Assembly: GCF_004342665.1 (NCBI RefSeq)
Contig: NZ_SMBY01000011.1
Span: 1-64,000 of the forward strand
Length of the DNA stretch: 64,000 nt
Source of the DNA: Samsonia erythrinae
GTDB taxonomy: Bacteria > Pseudomonadota > Gammaproteobacteria > Enterobacterales > Enterobacteriaceae
Direction of reading: 5' to 3'
The notes beneath the pieces were generated by a model, which did no database searches, was not told the origin of the DNA, and worked only from the letters and a program-made list of their open reading frames with translations. Position 1 is the first letter of the stretch, and every line of letters begins with the position of its first letter. Shown here piece by piece: positions 41,006-50,324 of this stretch. Position numbers and translations under genes: made by a program.

Positions 41006-41257
41006 ATGAAACAGGCATACGGAAAGAAAAAACTGGTTGAGGTAGTACCGTTATCTATCGCCACCATTGAACAGCTTGAGCGAAACGGTGATTTCCCTAA
41101 GCGATTTTACATCACTGACCGCCGGGCGGCATGGAATGCCGACGAAGTAGAAGCGTGGCTGGATGAACGGCAGGCCAATGGGCCAAAGACGCTACAAACA
41201 TTCATCCCACCATCACCCAAAAAACGCGGACGCCCGCCAAAGCATGCACCAGCGTGA
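41006..41257 (+). CDS. Excisionase-like protein (AlpA-type fold)
   Basis: An 83-residue basic protein starting at 41006 behind AGGAAT. The wing-type motif LERNGDFPKRFYITDRRAAW with NADEVEAWLDERQ is typical of phage excisionases and AlpA-like regulators. The Lys/Pro tail KKRGRPPKHAPA can contact DNA. It ends 5 bp before the convergent integrase gene. Confidence 0.7.
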   Translation: MKQAYGKKKLVEVVPLSIATIEQLERNGDFPKRFYITDRRAAWNADEVEAWLDERQANGPKTLQTFIPPSPKKRGRPPKHAPA

Positions 41258-41262
41258 CCGCA

Positions 41263-42456
41263 TCACCCCGCCTTAATCCACCCATCTATCATATTGGCCC
41301 AATCCTGAAGCATTTCGCGCCGCTGCTGCGCGTATTCGGCTTTGTTATAAACGGCACGGACGCCCCGTTGTTCATGGGCCAAGCATTTTTCTATCCAATC
41401 GCTGTTATATCCCGCCTCATGCAAAATCGTGCTGGCAGTTCGGCGTAGGTCATGCACTGTAAAGTGCTCGATCTTCTCGCCGTTCTGCTGCGCTTTCTGC
41501 ACTGTCTCCGTAACCACCTTGTTTAGTGCCGATGTTGATATGTGTTTTTGCAGGTCATAACGGCCTGGTAATAAATAAGGGCTTCCACCAGCACACATTT
41601 TCAAACCCGTAATAATATCCATAGCCTGCTGTGACAGGTAAACAACATGCTGGCGCCGCGCTTTCATGCGCTCCGCTGGCACCGTCCATGTCGCGTTAGC
41701 AAAATCAACCTCCTGCCATTCAGCTTTCGCCAGTTCGGTCTTTCGCGACATTGTCAGCAGAATTAGCTTTACCGCCATACGCAGCGATCCCTGCGATGTC
41801 ATTGTGTTTAGGGTGCGAAAGAAAATCCCTATCTCATAAGGGGATAGTGAGCGCTCGCGTGGCTCGAACGTAGCGATCGATGACGCCTTAATGTTGTCGG
41901 CAGGGTTAGTTAAGTTCAGACCACGGTCAATCGCATAGGTAAAAACGCTACCGACGATCTCGCGAACCTGTAGCGCCGTCGCTCTTGCGCCGCGATCCAG
42001 TATTTTTTCACAGAGCGCACGCAGTGCTGCGGGCGTTATCTCATGCATAAGACGGTTGCCAAGTGTCGGTATTAAGTCGCGGTCAATAACGGATTGCTTC
42101 ATTGCCCGTGTGCTGTCGGCCAGCCTGACGTGCTTCATGTAGGCGACGGTATAGTCGGAGAATTTCGGCGCGCCACTGATAGATTTTTTACCGTCACGCT
42201 TCGTGGCAGCCGGTGATATACCTGCGTTTACCTGCCTTTTGACGGTAATGAGTGCGTCCCTTGCTTCCGCCAGCGTAATACCGTCACCACCATACCGACC
42301 GAGGGTTACGGTTTCCCTTCGTCCATTGATCCGATAGTCGTATCTAAACGATACGGCCCCTGCGGGAGACACGGCAACATATAGGCCATCGCGGTCTGTG
42401 ACCTTGTAGAGTTTATCCTTCGGTTTGAGGCTTTTTATTTTTGTGTCCGTCAGCAT
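41263..42456 (-). CDS. Tyrosine integrase, P4/DUF4102 type
   Basis: A 397-residue recombinase starting at 42456 behind GGGTGAT. The arm-type DNA-binding domain (residues 1-95) has LTDTKIKSLKPKDKLYKVTDRDGLY; only parts are quoted here. The catalytic domain has the Arg in MSRKTELAKAEW, HDLRRT, the His in LAHEQ and the Tyr in VYNKAEY. It integrates at the 3' end of guaA, next to its own gene. Promoter and operator lie at 42521-42537. Confidence 0.85.
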   Translation of the reverse strand: MLTDTKIKSLKPKDKLYKVTDRDGLYVAVSPAGAVSFRYDYRINGRRETVTLGRYGGDGITLAEARDALITVKRQVNAGISPAATKRDGKKSISGAPKFSDYTVAYMKHVRLADSTRAMKQSVIDRDLIPTLGNRLMHEITPAALRALCEKILDRGARATALQVREIVGSVFTYAIDRGLNLTNPADNIKASSIATFEPRERSLSPYEIGIFFRTLNTMTSQGSLRMAVKLILLTMSRKTELAKAEWQEVDFANATWTVPAERMKARRQHVVYLSQQAMDIITGLKMCAGGSPYLLPGRYDLQKHISTSALNKVVTETVQKAQQNGEKIEHFTVHDLRRTASTILHEAGYNSDWIEKCLAHEQRGVRAVYNKAEYAQQRREMLQDWANMIDGWIKAG

Positions 42457-42520
42457 AGAATCACCCAGTAAAATACCGCCAGAAATCCGCCAGCGGTGAA
42501 CGGAAATACCGTTGAAAATT

Positions 42521-42537
42521 ATCACCTGACAGGTGAT
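42521..42537. promoter_or_regulatory. Operator-like palindrome upstream of the integrase
   Basis: ATCACCTGACAGGTGAT has the phage operator layout (6-5-6) with T-to-C and A-to-G changes in both arms. It lies 65 bp before the integrase start. Confidence 0.5.
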
Positions 42538-42615
42538 ACCGTCAACAATACCGTCTGATATACTGTCTAAAATTACATGCTTTATTTGATGGTTATTGAA
42601 TCGTAGATAATAAAA

Positions 42616-42637
42616 AACCCGCTAATTTCAGCGGGTT
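42616..42637 (-). terminator. Terminator downstream of guaA
   Basis: ACCCGCT and AGCGGGT form a 7-bp stem with 6-base loop. On the minus strand it is followed by a run of Ts, so it ends the guaBA transcript before it enters the integrase gene. It lies on the phage side of the attachment core. Confidence 0.7.
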
Positions 42638-42683
42638 AATATTTATATTGATTGGTTAATAGTGGTAAATAACAGTCTGTATA

Positions 42684-44261
42684 TCATTCCCACTCAATCG
42701 TTGCCGGTGGCTTGCCTGACACGTCATAAACGACGCGGGAGATGCCGTCGACTTCGTTGATGATGCGGTTGGAGACACGGCCAAGGAAGTCGTATGGCAG
42801 GTGCGCCCAGTGTGCGGTCATAAAGTCGATGGTTTCTACCGCGCGCAGTGCGACTACCCAATCGTATTTACGACCATCACCCATCACGCCCACGGAACGA
42901 ACCGGCAGGAAGACGGTGAATGCCTGACTGACTTTGTTATACAGGTCGGCTTTGTGCAGCTCTTCGATGAAGATCGCATCCGCACGACGCAGCAGGTCAC
43001 AGTATTCTTTCTTCACTTCACCTAGCACGCGCACGCCCAGACCCGGGCCCGGGAACGGATGGCGGTACAGCATGTTGTACGGCAAACCCAGTTCCAGGCC
43101 GATCTTACGCACTTCGTCTTTGAAGAGCTCTTTCAGCGGTTCAACCAGACCCAGCTTCATCTCTTTCGGCAGGCCGCCCACGTTGTGGTGTGATTTGATC
43201 ACGTGCGCTTTGCCCGTCGCAGACGCTGCGGATTCGATCACGTCCGGGTAGATGGTGCCTTGCGCCAGCCATTTCACATCAGCTTGTTTGCTCGCTTCTT
43301 CATCGAACACTTCCACGAACACGCGACCGATGATTTTACGCTTGGCTTCCGGATCGTTTTCGCCGGCCAGTTCGCTCAGGAAGCGATCTTCCGCCGCTAC
43401 ATGCACTATGTTCAACCCGAAATGATCGCCGAACATTTCCAGCACCTGATCGGCTTCGTTCAGGCGCAGCAGGCCGTTATCGACAAACACGCAGGTCAGG
43501 CGATCTCCAATCGCGCGGTGCAGCAGCATCGCGGTCACGGAAGAATCCACGCCGCCGGACAGGCCCAGAATCACCTTGTCGTTGCCCACCTGCTCACGAA
43601 TACGGTTCACCGCATCGTCGATAATCTTGGCTGGCGTCCACAACGCTTCGCACTGACAAATACCGCGAACAAAACGCTCCAGCATACGCTGGCCCTGACG
43701 GGTGTGCGTCACTTCCGGGTGAAACTGCACGCCGTAAAAACGTTTCTCTTCGTTAGCCATGATGGCGAACGGGCAGGTGTCGGTGCTGGCAACGGTCTCG
43801 AACCCTTCCGGGATTGCCGTCACTTTGTCGCCGTGGCTCATCCAGACGTCCAGCAGCGGTGCGCCCGTGGCGCTCAGCGCATCCTGAATATCTCGCACCA
43901 GCGCGCTATCGGTCTTCACTTCGACCTGCGCGTAACCAAATTCGCGCTCGCTGGAACCTTCAACGTGCCCGCCCAACTGCATCGCCATGGTCTGCATGCC
44001 GTAGCACACGCCTAATACCGGTACGCCAGCGTTGAAAACGTATTCTGGCGCACGCGGACTGCCAAACTCGGTGGTGCTTTCCGGGCCGCCGGACAGGATG
44101 ATCCCGTTCGGATTAAACCCGCGAATCTGTGCTTCCGTGACATCCCATGCCCACAGTTCACAGTAAACGCCCAGTTCACGCACGCGACGTGCAACCAGCT
44201 GCGTGTACTGCGAGCCGAAATCCAGAATAAGAATGCGGTGTTGATGAATGTTTTGAGTCAT
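42684..44261 (-). CDS. guaA: GMP synthase (glutamine-hydrolysing)
   Basis: Converts XMP to GMP with ATP and glutamine, the last step of guanine nucleotide synthesis. The start at 44261 gives 525 residues, the normal length. The N-terminal class I amidotransferase shows [10 protein letters not shown], the Cys in GVCYGMQ and HPEVTHT. The ATP pyrophosphatase domain has the PP-loop [10 protein letters not shown] near 235. The C-terminal dimerisation domain ends TIEWE. It lies downstream of guaB in the guaBA operon. The prophage uses its 3' end as target but leaves the protein intact. Confidence 0.95.
   Translation of the reverse strand: MTQNIHQHRILILDFGSQYTQLVARRVRELGVYCELWAWDVTEAQIRGFNPNGIILSGGPESTTEFGSPRAPEYVFNAGVPVLGVCYGMQTMAMQLGGHVEGSSEREFGYAQVEVKTDSALVRDIQDALSATGAPLLDVWMSHGDKVTAIPEGFETVASTDTCPFAIMANEEKRFYGVQFHPEVTHTRQGQRMLERFVRGICQCEALWTPAKIIDDAVNRIREQVGNDKVILGLSGGVDSSVTAMLLHRAIGDRLTCVFVDNGLLRLNEADQVLEMFGDHFGLNIVHVAAEDRFLSELAGENDPEAKRKIIGRVFVEVFDEEASKQADVKWLAQGTIYPDVIESAASATGKAHVIKSHHNVGGLPKEMKLGLVEPLKELFKDEVRKIGLELGLPYNMLYRHPFPGPGLGVRVLGEVKKEYCDLLRRADAIFIEELHKADLYNKVSQAFTVFLPVRSVGVMGDGRKYDWVVALRAVETIDFMTAHWAHLPYDFLGRVSNRIINEVDGISRVVYDVSGKPPATIEWE
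42686..42700. other. guaA 3' end, probable attachment core
   Basis: ATTCCCACTCAATCG encodes the last residues of GuaA (I-E-W-E-stop on the minus strand). Related sequences occur at 22689-22700 and 19099-19109 in the same orientation. The integrase gene lies 160 bp away, as expected for an attL. Confidence 0.6.
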
Positions 44262-44381
44262 GAGGCGCAATGTTCCAAAAAACAAAAGACAAAAGCGAAA
44301 AAGTAAACCCGTCTGGCCGCTCGGCCTGACACACAGGCGGAGCGGCGCAAAATAGTACAAGGTTTATGGCGTTAAATCACC

Positions 44382-45848
44382 TTATGAACCCATACGGTAG
44401 TTCGGTGACTCTTTCGTAATGGTGACGTCGTGAACGTGGCTTTCCTGAATGCCCGCGCCGCTGATGCGAACAAACTCCGCCTGCGTGCGCAGCGCGTCGA
44501 TAGTGCCGCAACCTGTCAGTCCCATACAAGAGCGCAAACCGCCCATCTGCTGATGAACGATCTCTTTCAGGCGGCCTTTATAGGCAACGCGCCCTTCGAT
44601 ACCTTCCGGCACCAGTTTGTCGGCGGCGTTGTCGCTCTGGAAGTAGCGGTCAGATGAGCCTTTGGACATCGCGCCCAGTGACCCCATACCGCGGTAAGAT
44701 TTGAATGCACGCCCCTGATACAGTTCGATTTCTCCCGGGGATTCTTCCGTCCCCGCCAGCATCGAACCGACCATGACACAGGCCGCGCCTGCGGCGATGG
44801 CTTTCGCGATGTCGCCGGAGAAACGGATGCCGCCGTCCGCAATGACCGGAATGCCGGTGCCTTCCAGCGCTTCGACCGCATCGGAGATCGCCGTAATCTG
44901 CGGTACGCCGACCCCAGTCACGATACGCGTCGTGCAGATAGAACCCGGGCCGATACCCACTTTCACCGCACTGACTCCGGCATCGGCGAGCGCCTTCGCG
45001 CCTGCGCCCGTTGCAACGTTGCCGCCGATAATTTCGAGGTTCGGGTATTTCGCGCGTGTTTCACGAATACGCTGCAATACGCCTTCGGAATGGCCATGTG
45101 AGGAGTCAATCAACAGGACGTCAACGCCTGCGGCAACCAGCGCATCAACGCGCTCTTCGTTACCCGCGCCGGCACCAACCGCCGCCCCGACGCGCAGGCG
45201 ACCGTGTTCGTCTTTGCAGGCGTTTGGTTTACGCTCGGCTTTCTGGAAATCTTTTACCGTGATCATGCCGAGCAGGTGAAATTGCTCGTCAACGACCAGC
45301 GCTTTCTCGACGCGTTTTTCATGCATTTTTTGCAGCACAACGTCACGCGCTTCGCCTTCTTTAACGGTGACCAGACGCGCTTTCGGCGTCATGAACGCGC
45401 TGACCGGTTTTTCCAGATCGGTCACAAAACGCACGTCGCGACCGGTGATAATCCCCACCAGCTCGTTGTCTTTAGCAACCACCGGATAACCTGCGAAGCC
45501 ATTACGCTCGGTCAGCGCTTTCACTTCACGCAGCGTGGTTTCCGGAGTAACCGTTTGCGGATCAACCACCACGCCGCTTTCGTGTTTTTTCACGCGGCTG
45601 ACTTCTTCAGCCTGACGCTCAATGGACATGTTTTTGTGAATAAAGCCCAGCCCCCCTTCCTGCGCCAGCGCAATAGCCAGACCAGATTCAGTCACGGTGT
45701 CCATCGCGGCGGACAGCATAGGAATGTTGAGGCGAATGTTTTTCGTCAACTGCGTGGACAGGTCAGCAGTATTCGGCAGAACAGTGGAGTGTGCGGGAAC
45801 CAGGAGGACGTCATCAAACGTTAGTGCTTCTTTAGCGATACGTAGCAT
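44382..45848 (-). CDS. guaB: IMP dehydrogenase
   Basis: Oxidises IMP to XMP with NAD, the committed step to GMP. The start at 45848 gives [20 protein letters not shown] and 488 residues, as in E. coli; two codons upstream are in frame without a better site. The catalytic Cys is in [11 protein letters not shown] near 305. Two CBS domains (about 95-200) bind nucleotides and tune activity. [10 protein letters not shown] and the flap RGMGSLG follow. guaA starts 120 bp downstream. Confidence 0.95.
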   Translation of the reverse strand: MLRIAKEALTFDDVLLVPAHSTVLPNTADLSTQLTKNIRLNIPMLSAAMDTVTESGLAIALAQEGGLGFIHKNMSIERQAEEVSRVKKHESGVVVDPQTVTPETTLREVKALTERNGFAGYPVVAKDNELVGIITGRDVRFVTDLEKPVSAFMTPKARLVTVKEGEARDVVLQKMHEKRVEKALVVDEQFHLLGMITVKDFQKAERKPNACKDEHGRLRVGAAVGAGAGNEERVDALVAAGVDVLLIDSSHGHSEGVLQRIRETRAKYPNLEIIGGNVATGAGAKALADAGVSAVKVGIGPGSICTTRIVTGVGVPQITAISDAVEALEGTGIPVIADGGIRFSGDIAKAIAAGAACVMVGSMLAGTEESPGEIELYQGRAFKSYRGMGSLGAMSKGSSDRYFQSDNAADKLVPEGIEGRVAYKGRLKEIVHQQMGGLRSCMGLTGCGTIDALRTQAEFVRISGAGIQESHVHDVTITKESPNYRMGS

Positions 45849-46020
45849 GGGCAATATCTCACCAAGGTGGATGTGGAGAATAGATAAAATATTGCCGTGG
45901 CATTATACAGAGCGTAATCGGTTGCCTCCAGCATTATTTTATTAAAATGCTTGATTACCTGTTCCAGCCGGGTAGTATCAGTTAATTAAGTCGCTGTTTT
46001 AAAATTTGATCTGGCTCACA

Positions 46021-47409
46021 ATGTCTCACTTCCCCTCTTCTGCAATTTTTACCGTCAGCCGTCTGAATCAGACGGTCAGGCAACTGTTGGAAATGGAAAT
46101 GGGCCAGATCTGGCTCTCCGGCGAGATCTCCAACTTTTCTCAGCCCTCATCCGGCCACTGGTATTTCACGTTGAAGGATGAACGTGCTCAGGTGCGCTGC
46201 GCGATGTTCCGCAACAGCAACCGCAGAGTGACGTTCCGCCCGCAAAACGGTCAGCAGGTGCTGATCCGTGCGGCTATTACGTTGTATGAACCTCGCGGTG
46301 ATTACCAGCTGCTGGCGGAAAGTATGCAGCCCGCCGGCGACGGCCTGTTGCAGCAACAGTTTGAAGAACTTAAACAGAAACTTGCCGCCGAAGGGTTGTT
46401 CGACCAGCAGTTTAAGCAGGCGCTCCCTTCGCCCGCCAGACAGATCGGCGTGATTACGTCAGCCAGCGGCGCCGCCTTGCACGATATCTTGCAGGTATTG
46501 CAGCGCCGCGATCCGTCGCTGCCGGTCATCGTGTACCCGACGTCGGTGCAAGGCGCAGAAGCGCCGCTACAGATTGCTCGCGCCATTGAACTGGCCAACC
46601 AGCGGGACGAGTGTGATGCGCTCATCGTCGGGCGCGGCGGCGGCTCGTTGGAAGATCTGTGGAGCTTTAATGATGAACGGGTCGCCCGCGCCATCTTCGC
46701 CAGCCACATTCCCATCGTCAGCGCCGTCGGCCATGAAACCGATGTCACCATAGCCGATTTCGTCGGCGACCTGCGCGCGCCCACACCGTCCGCCGCTGCC
46801 GAGTTAGTGAGCCGTAACCAACTGGAGCTGTTGCGCCAGATACAGTCCCAGCGTCAGCGGTTGGAAATGGCGATGGATTATTACCTCGCCCAGCGCAACC
46901 GGGAATTTGTCCGTCTGCATCATCGACTGCAACAGCAGCACCCGCAACTACGGTTGGCGCGCCAGCAGGCACAGTTGGTCAAACTGCGCCAACGTCTGGA
47001 TGACGCCATGCAGCAGCAGCTTCGGCAGATCTCACGCCGGAGTGAACGCTTACAACAGCGCCTGATGCAACAGCAGCCACAGACGCGGATCCATCGTGCG
47101 CAGCAGCGGTTACAGCAACTTCGCTATCAAATGCAGAGCGCAGTAGAGCGCCAGTTGAATCAGCATAAGCAAAAGCTGGGCATGGCCTGCTCGCATCTGG
47201 AAGGCGTCAGCCCGCTGGCGACGCTGGCGCGCGGCTATAACGTGACCACCGCCCCGGACGGAAAAGTGCTGAAAGACATCAGCCAAATTGCACCCGGCGA
47301 CACGCTGAAAACCCGCTTGCAGACGGGCTGGGTGGAAAGTCAGGTGACAACGCTGGTTCCCCATGCTAATCGCGCCAAAAAGCGGCGTAACGTCACGCCC
47401 TCGTCATAA
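46021..47409 (+). CDS. xseA: Exodeoxyribonuclease VII large subunit
   Basis: Degrades single-stranded DNA into short oligonucleotides together with XseB. The 462-residue form starts at 46021. The N-terminal OB-fold reads [20 protein letters not shown]. The catalytic core has [19 protein letters not shown] and [13 protein letters not shown] long Gln-rich coiled coil follows (about 280-400). It is divergent from guaB, a conserved arrangement in enterobacteria. Confidence 0.93.
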   Translation: MSHFPSSAIFTVSRLNQTVRQLLEMEMGQIWLSGEISNFSQPSSGHWYFTLKDERAQVRCAMFRNSNRRVTFRPQNGQQVLIRAAITLYEPRGDYQLLAESMQPAGDGLLQQQFEELKQKLAAEGLFDQQFKQALPSPARQIGVITSASGAALHDILQVLQRRDPSLPVIVYPTSVQGAEAPLQIARAIELANQRDECDALIVGRGGGSLEDLWSFNDERVARAIFASHIPIVSAVGHETDVTIADFVGDLRAPTPSAAAELVSRNQLELLRQIQSQRQRLEMAMDYYLAQRNREFVRLHHRLQQQHPQLRLARQQAQLVKLRQRLDDAMQQQLRQISRRSERLQQRLMQQQPQTRIHRAQQRLQQLRYQMQSAVERQLNQHKQKLGMACSHLEGVSPLATLARGYNVTTAPDGKVLKDISQIAPGDTLKTRLQTGWVESQVTTLVPHANRAKKRRNVTPSS

Positions 47410-47626
47410 AAAGTTCCGCAAAGGATTTTTCCTAAAACGGCAGCGATCCCCCCACTATCGCCACCGACATCTGAACTATACTCATTTCCAGGTCACTAAA
47501 TTATATTCGCCGTCTTTAACTGACATCTTGCCAGTCTCTGCATAACGAACGGGATTGACCAGAAAGACGGTAAGTGCTGTTGATCGTCTGCGTTACCCTG
47601 ATGAGCGCCCTTCAAGGAGATAAGGT

Positions 47627-48670
47627 ATGAAATCCAGACCGATTTGTAGCGTGATCCCCCCTTATATTCTGCACCGAATCATTGCGAATGGCACAGACGA
47701 TCAGCGTCACTGCGCACAACAAACCCTGATGCACGTACAGTCATTAATGGCCAGTCACAGCCCCCGCCCGGAACCCCATGAGACCGTGCCCGCAGGACAG
47801 GCGCATCGCAGCATTCACGATGCGGAACATCAGCAACAGCTGCCCGGCAAGCAGGTACGGGCTGAAGGACAGCCCAGCAATGGTGATATTGCCGTGGATG
47901 AAGCCTATGACTACCTTGGCGCAACCTATGATTTCTTCTGGAAGGTTTTCCAGCGTAATTCACTGGATGCGAAAGGGCTGATGCTCACCGGTACGGTGCA
48001 CTATGGTCAGGACTATCAGAACGCGTTCTGGAATGGACAGCAGATGGTATTCGGTGATGGCGACGGTAAAATCTTCAACCGCTTCACGATTGCGCTTGAT
48101 GTGATCGCGCACGAGCTGACTCACGGCATTACCGAACATGAAGCAGGATTGATTTATTTCCGTCAGTCAGGGGCGCTCAATGAATCGCTGTCGGACGTCT
48201 TTGGCTCGATGGTTAAGCAGTACCATCTGGGGCAAACCGCCGAACAGGCCGACTGGATTATCGGCGCCGGGCTGCTGGCTGATGGCATTCACGGTCTGGG
48301 TCTGCGCTCGATGTCAAATCCAGGCACGGCCTATGACGACCTGCTGCTCGGCGTTGATCCGCAACCTGCTCACATGAATGAGTATGTGAACACCCGCGAA
48401 GACAACGGCGGCGTACATTTAAACTCTGGCATTCCCAACCGCGCGTTTTATCTGGCGGCCACCGCGCTGGGCGGCCATTCCTGGGAGAAAGCCGGCCCGA
48501 TCTGGTACGACACCCTGTGCGATGAGACGCTACCACAAAACGCGGATTTTGAAGTTTTCGCACGTTACACCATCCGGCATGCCGCAAAACGCTTTAACCC
48601 TACCGTTGCCGATATGATCAAACAGTCGTGGGAAACCGTGGGCATAGAGGTAAGACAGGAGTTCTTATGA
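47627..48670 (+). CDS. prt1: Neutral metalloprotease, protealysin-like M4 family (Prt1)
   Basis: A 347-residue thermolysin-family protease. The short propeptide contains the PPYILHRI motif that marks protealysin-like precursors. Zinc binding is by HELTH (about 165-169) and the Glu in GALNESLSDVFG. The C-terminal catalytic His lies in the DNGGVHLNSGIPNRAFY block. There is no classical signal peptide. Close relatives occur in Pectobacterium (Prt1). The next gene, overlapping by 4 bp, encodes the matching emfourin inhibitor. Confidence 0.88.
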   Translation: MKSRPICSVIPPYILHRIIANGTDDQRHCAQQTLMHVQSLMASHSPRPEPHETVPAGQAHRSIHDAEHQQQLPGKQVRAEGQPSNGDIAVDEAYDYLGATYDFFWKVFQRNSLDAKGLMLTGTVHYGQDYQNAFWNGQQMVFGDGDGKIFNRFTIALDVIAHELTHGITEHEAGLIYFRQSGALNESLSDVFGSMVKQYHLGQTAEQADWIIGAGLLADGIHGLGLRSMSNPGTAYDDLLLGVDPQPAHMNEYVNTREDNGGVHLNSGIPNRAFYLAATALGGHSWEKAGPIWYDTLCDETLPQNADFEVFARYTIRHAAKRFNPTVADMIKQSWETVGIEVRQEFL

Positions 48671-49011
48671 AGACGTTGCCGGAGCTCAACGAAGATGCCA
48701 TCGTCGAATTGGCTCGCGAAGGCGGGTTCGCCTGGATCCCTGCCCTTTCCGGGCCACGACGTTTTGCTCTCGCCAGTATGCCGTCATCCGAACGGGAGCG
48801 TATTTGCAACGCCATCCGTAACGCCTTTCCTCTGGCGCGCGAGCCCGGAGAACCCGACGGGCCGGGCCGTGGCGACCAATTCTACTACCGCATCCACATC
48901 AGCTACCGTCACCCCCAGAAAAATGAGTATGCCGACATCATCCTGCTCATCCCCGAAGACAGTGCGCCGCCGGAACTCAGCGAGCTGTGGCGCAATGGCG
49001 TACAGGAGTAA
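48667..49011 (+). CDS. Emfourin, inhibitor of M4 protealysin-like protease
   Basis: A 114-residue protein. MKTLPELNEDAIVELAREGG, then the AWIPALSG loop, then FYYRIHISYRH match the emfourin family, small inhibitors encoded next to protealysin-type proteases. The ATG overlaps the stop codon of the protease gene, so both are made together. It probably protects the cell from its own enzyme. Confidence 0.8.
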   Translation: MKTLPELNEDAIVELAREGGFAWIPALSGPRRFALASMPSSERERICNAIRNAFPLAREPGEPDGPGRGDQFYYRIHISYRHPQKNEYADIILLIPEDSAPPELSELWRNGVQE

Positions 49012-49019
49012 CAGCAGGC

Positions 49020-49244
49020 TTAGTTGGCCGGCGCATAACGCAACACTACGCGCCGTTTGGAAATCATCCCGTGCTGCTGACAGAAGTAATCCACCGCTCC
49101 GCAGGCTTTCAGTTCCTGAAGTAAGTGATTACACTCAGGACAACGCTCTTCTCGTTTATAGCGTATCTGGCACAGCGTGCACAGGTACACGCTCTCGCTC
49201 TGCCACACCATCACATGATGGCAATCAGGACAACACGCCTCCAT
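49020..49244 (-). CDS. yfgJ: Zinc-ribbon protein YfgJ
   Basis: A 74-residue protein with CPDCHH, CTLCQ and CPECNH pairs plus KACGAVDYFCQQHGMISKRRV, matching YfgJ. The ATG at 49244 follows a strong GGAGGAG site, which also encodes part of the four-residue longer form. It is a small zinc-binding protein of unknown role, normally found between xseA and der. Confidence 0.8.
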   Translation of the reverse strand: MEACCPDCHHVMVWQSESVYLCTLCQIRYKREERCPECNHLLQELKACGAVDYFCQQHGMISKRRVVLRYAPAN

Positions 49245-49292
49245 CTTCTCCTCCATTTCAGCTCTCGACGCGAACGCAACGGTTATCAGAGA

Positions 49293-50252
49293 TTAAATAA
49301 TATTGAGGGCACGCAACACAGAAAGACCAATGGCAATCATGAAAAAAGCCCCCACCGTCGTCAATCCAATGATATTCGCCGCCAGCGTGGCATCGCCCCC
49401 CATCGCACGCGTCATCGCGTAACTGCCTGCTGCGGTTGGCGTTGAAGAAAACAGGAAGATGATACCCAATTCAACGCCACGAAACCCCATGAGCCATCCT
49501 CCCGCAGTAAGCAGTCCCGGCACGACGAATATCTTCGCCACGGAAGACAATACCGCGACATTGGATGAGCGAAACATACTGCGCCACTCCAGACTGGCGC
49601 CCGCGCACAGCAGCGCTAACGGCAACGCCATCGAGGAGATAAAACCGCCAGTTTGCTTGATCACGCCCGGCATCGGCAGTTGGCTTTGTCCATACGCCGC
49701 CCCAAGCAACAAACCAATAATCAGCGGGTTCGTCACAATGCCTCGCAGTAACAGGCTTACCGGGATCTTCTGTTCAGGCGACTGCCGCTGCAAACTGCGC
49801 GTCAGCGTAATCACAGACAGCGAGTTAAACATAATCACCGTCACCATCAGATACAGAGAGCCGACGGCCACGCCTTCATCGCCATACGCGCTCATCGCAA
49901 AGGCCAGCCCCATCACCCCCGTATTCGAACGAAAGCCACCCTGTACAAAAATGCCACGCGCCCTTGGATCTTTGACTAAACGCACCGCCGCGATTTCCAG
50001 CAACAGAAATGTCGCCAATGTACCAATTACGCCATAAACCACCAGTAACCACTGGTTGGCGAAAGACTGGTGATGATTAGCGATACTAAAAAATAGCAGG
50101 CAAGGAAGAGAAAGATTAAACACGACTCGCATTGCGGTATCGCAAAACGCATCGTTAATCAGATTGAGTTTGCGTAACGCGATACCAATCAACAACATCA
50201 GTAAATTCGGCATGGTCACGCTGAACGCAAAACTCCAGGTTTCCCAGGACAT
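49293..50252 (-). CDS. AEC family transporter (auxin efflux carrier-like)
   Basis: A 319-residue inner-membrane protein with about ten hydrophobic helices in two inverted halves. Characteristic parts are GGFRSNTGVMGLAF near 105 and NPLIIGLLLGAAYG near 175. AEC proteins export or exchange small organic acids or auxin-like compounds; the substrate is not evident. The GC-rich coding resembles its core neighbours. Confidence 0.8.
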   Translation of the reverse strand: MSWETWSFAFSVTMPNLLMLLIGIALRKLNLINDAFCDTAMRVVFNLSLPCLLFFSIANHHQSFANQWLLVVYGVIGTLATFLLLEIAAVRLVKDPRARGIFVQGGFRSNTGVMGLAFAMSAYGDEGVAVGSLYLMVTVIMFNSLSVITLTRSLQRQSPEQKIPVSLLLRGIVTNPLIIGLLLGAAYGQSQLPMPGVIKQTGGFISSMALPLALLCAGASLEWRSMFRSSNVAVLSSVAKIFVVPGLLTAGGWLMGFRGVELGIIFLFSSTPTAAGSYAMTRAMGGDATLAANIIGLTTVGAFFMIAIGLSVLRALNII

Positions 50253-50282
50253 GACTTTCCTTATGGCAAACGCCGCTCATCC

Positions 50283-50316
50283 AGACAAAACGGGGCGAAT
50301 AATATTATTCGCCCCG
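50283..50316 (-). terminator. Terminator after der
   Basis: A perfect 26-bp palindrome at 50291-50316 (CGGGGCGAATAAT and its complement) is followed by TTTTG on the minus strand, ending the bamB-der transcript. Confidence 0.75.
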
Positions 50317-50324
50317 ATGATGGG

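Noticed and set aside
43203..44015. Open frame of 270 codons opposite guaA
   Set aside because: It is a shadow of the high-GC guaA gene: His/Gln/Ala-rich, no family and no start signal.
45204..45824. Open frame of 206 codons opposite guaB
   Set aside because: Antisense shadow of guaB with a Phe/His-rich composition.
49459..50037. Open frame of 192 codons opposite the AEC transporter
   Set aside because: Pro/Ser-rich antisense translation of a membrane protein gene; no start signal.
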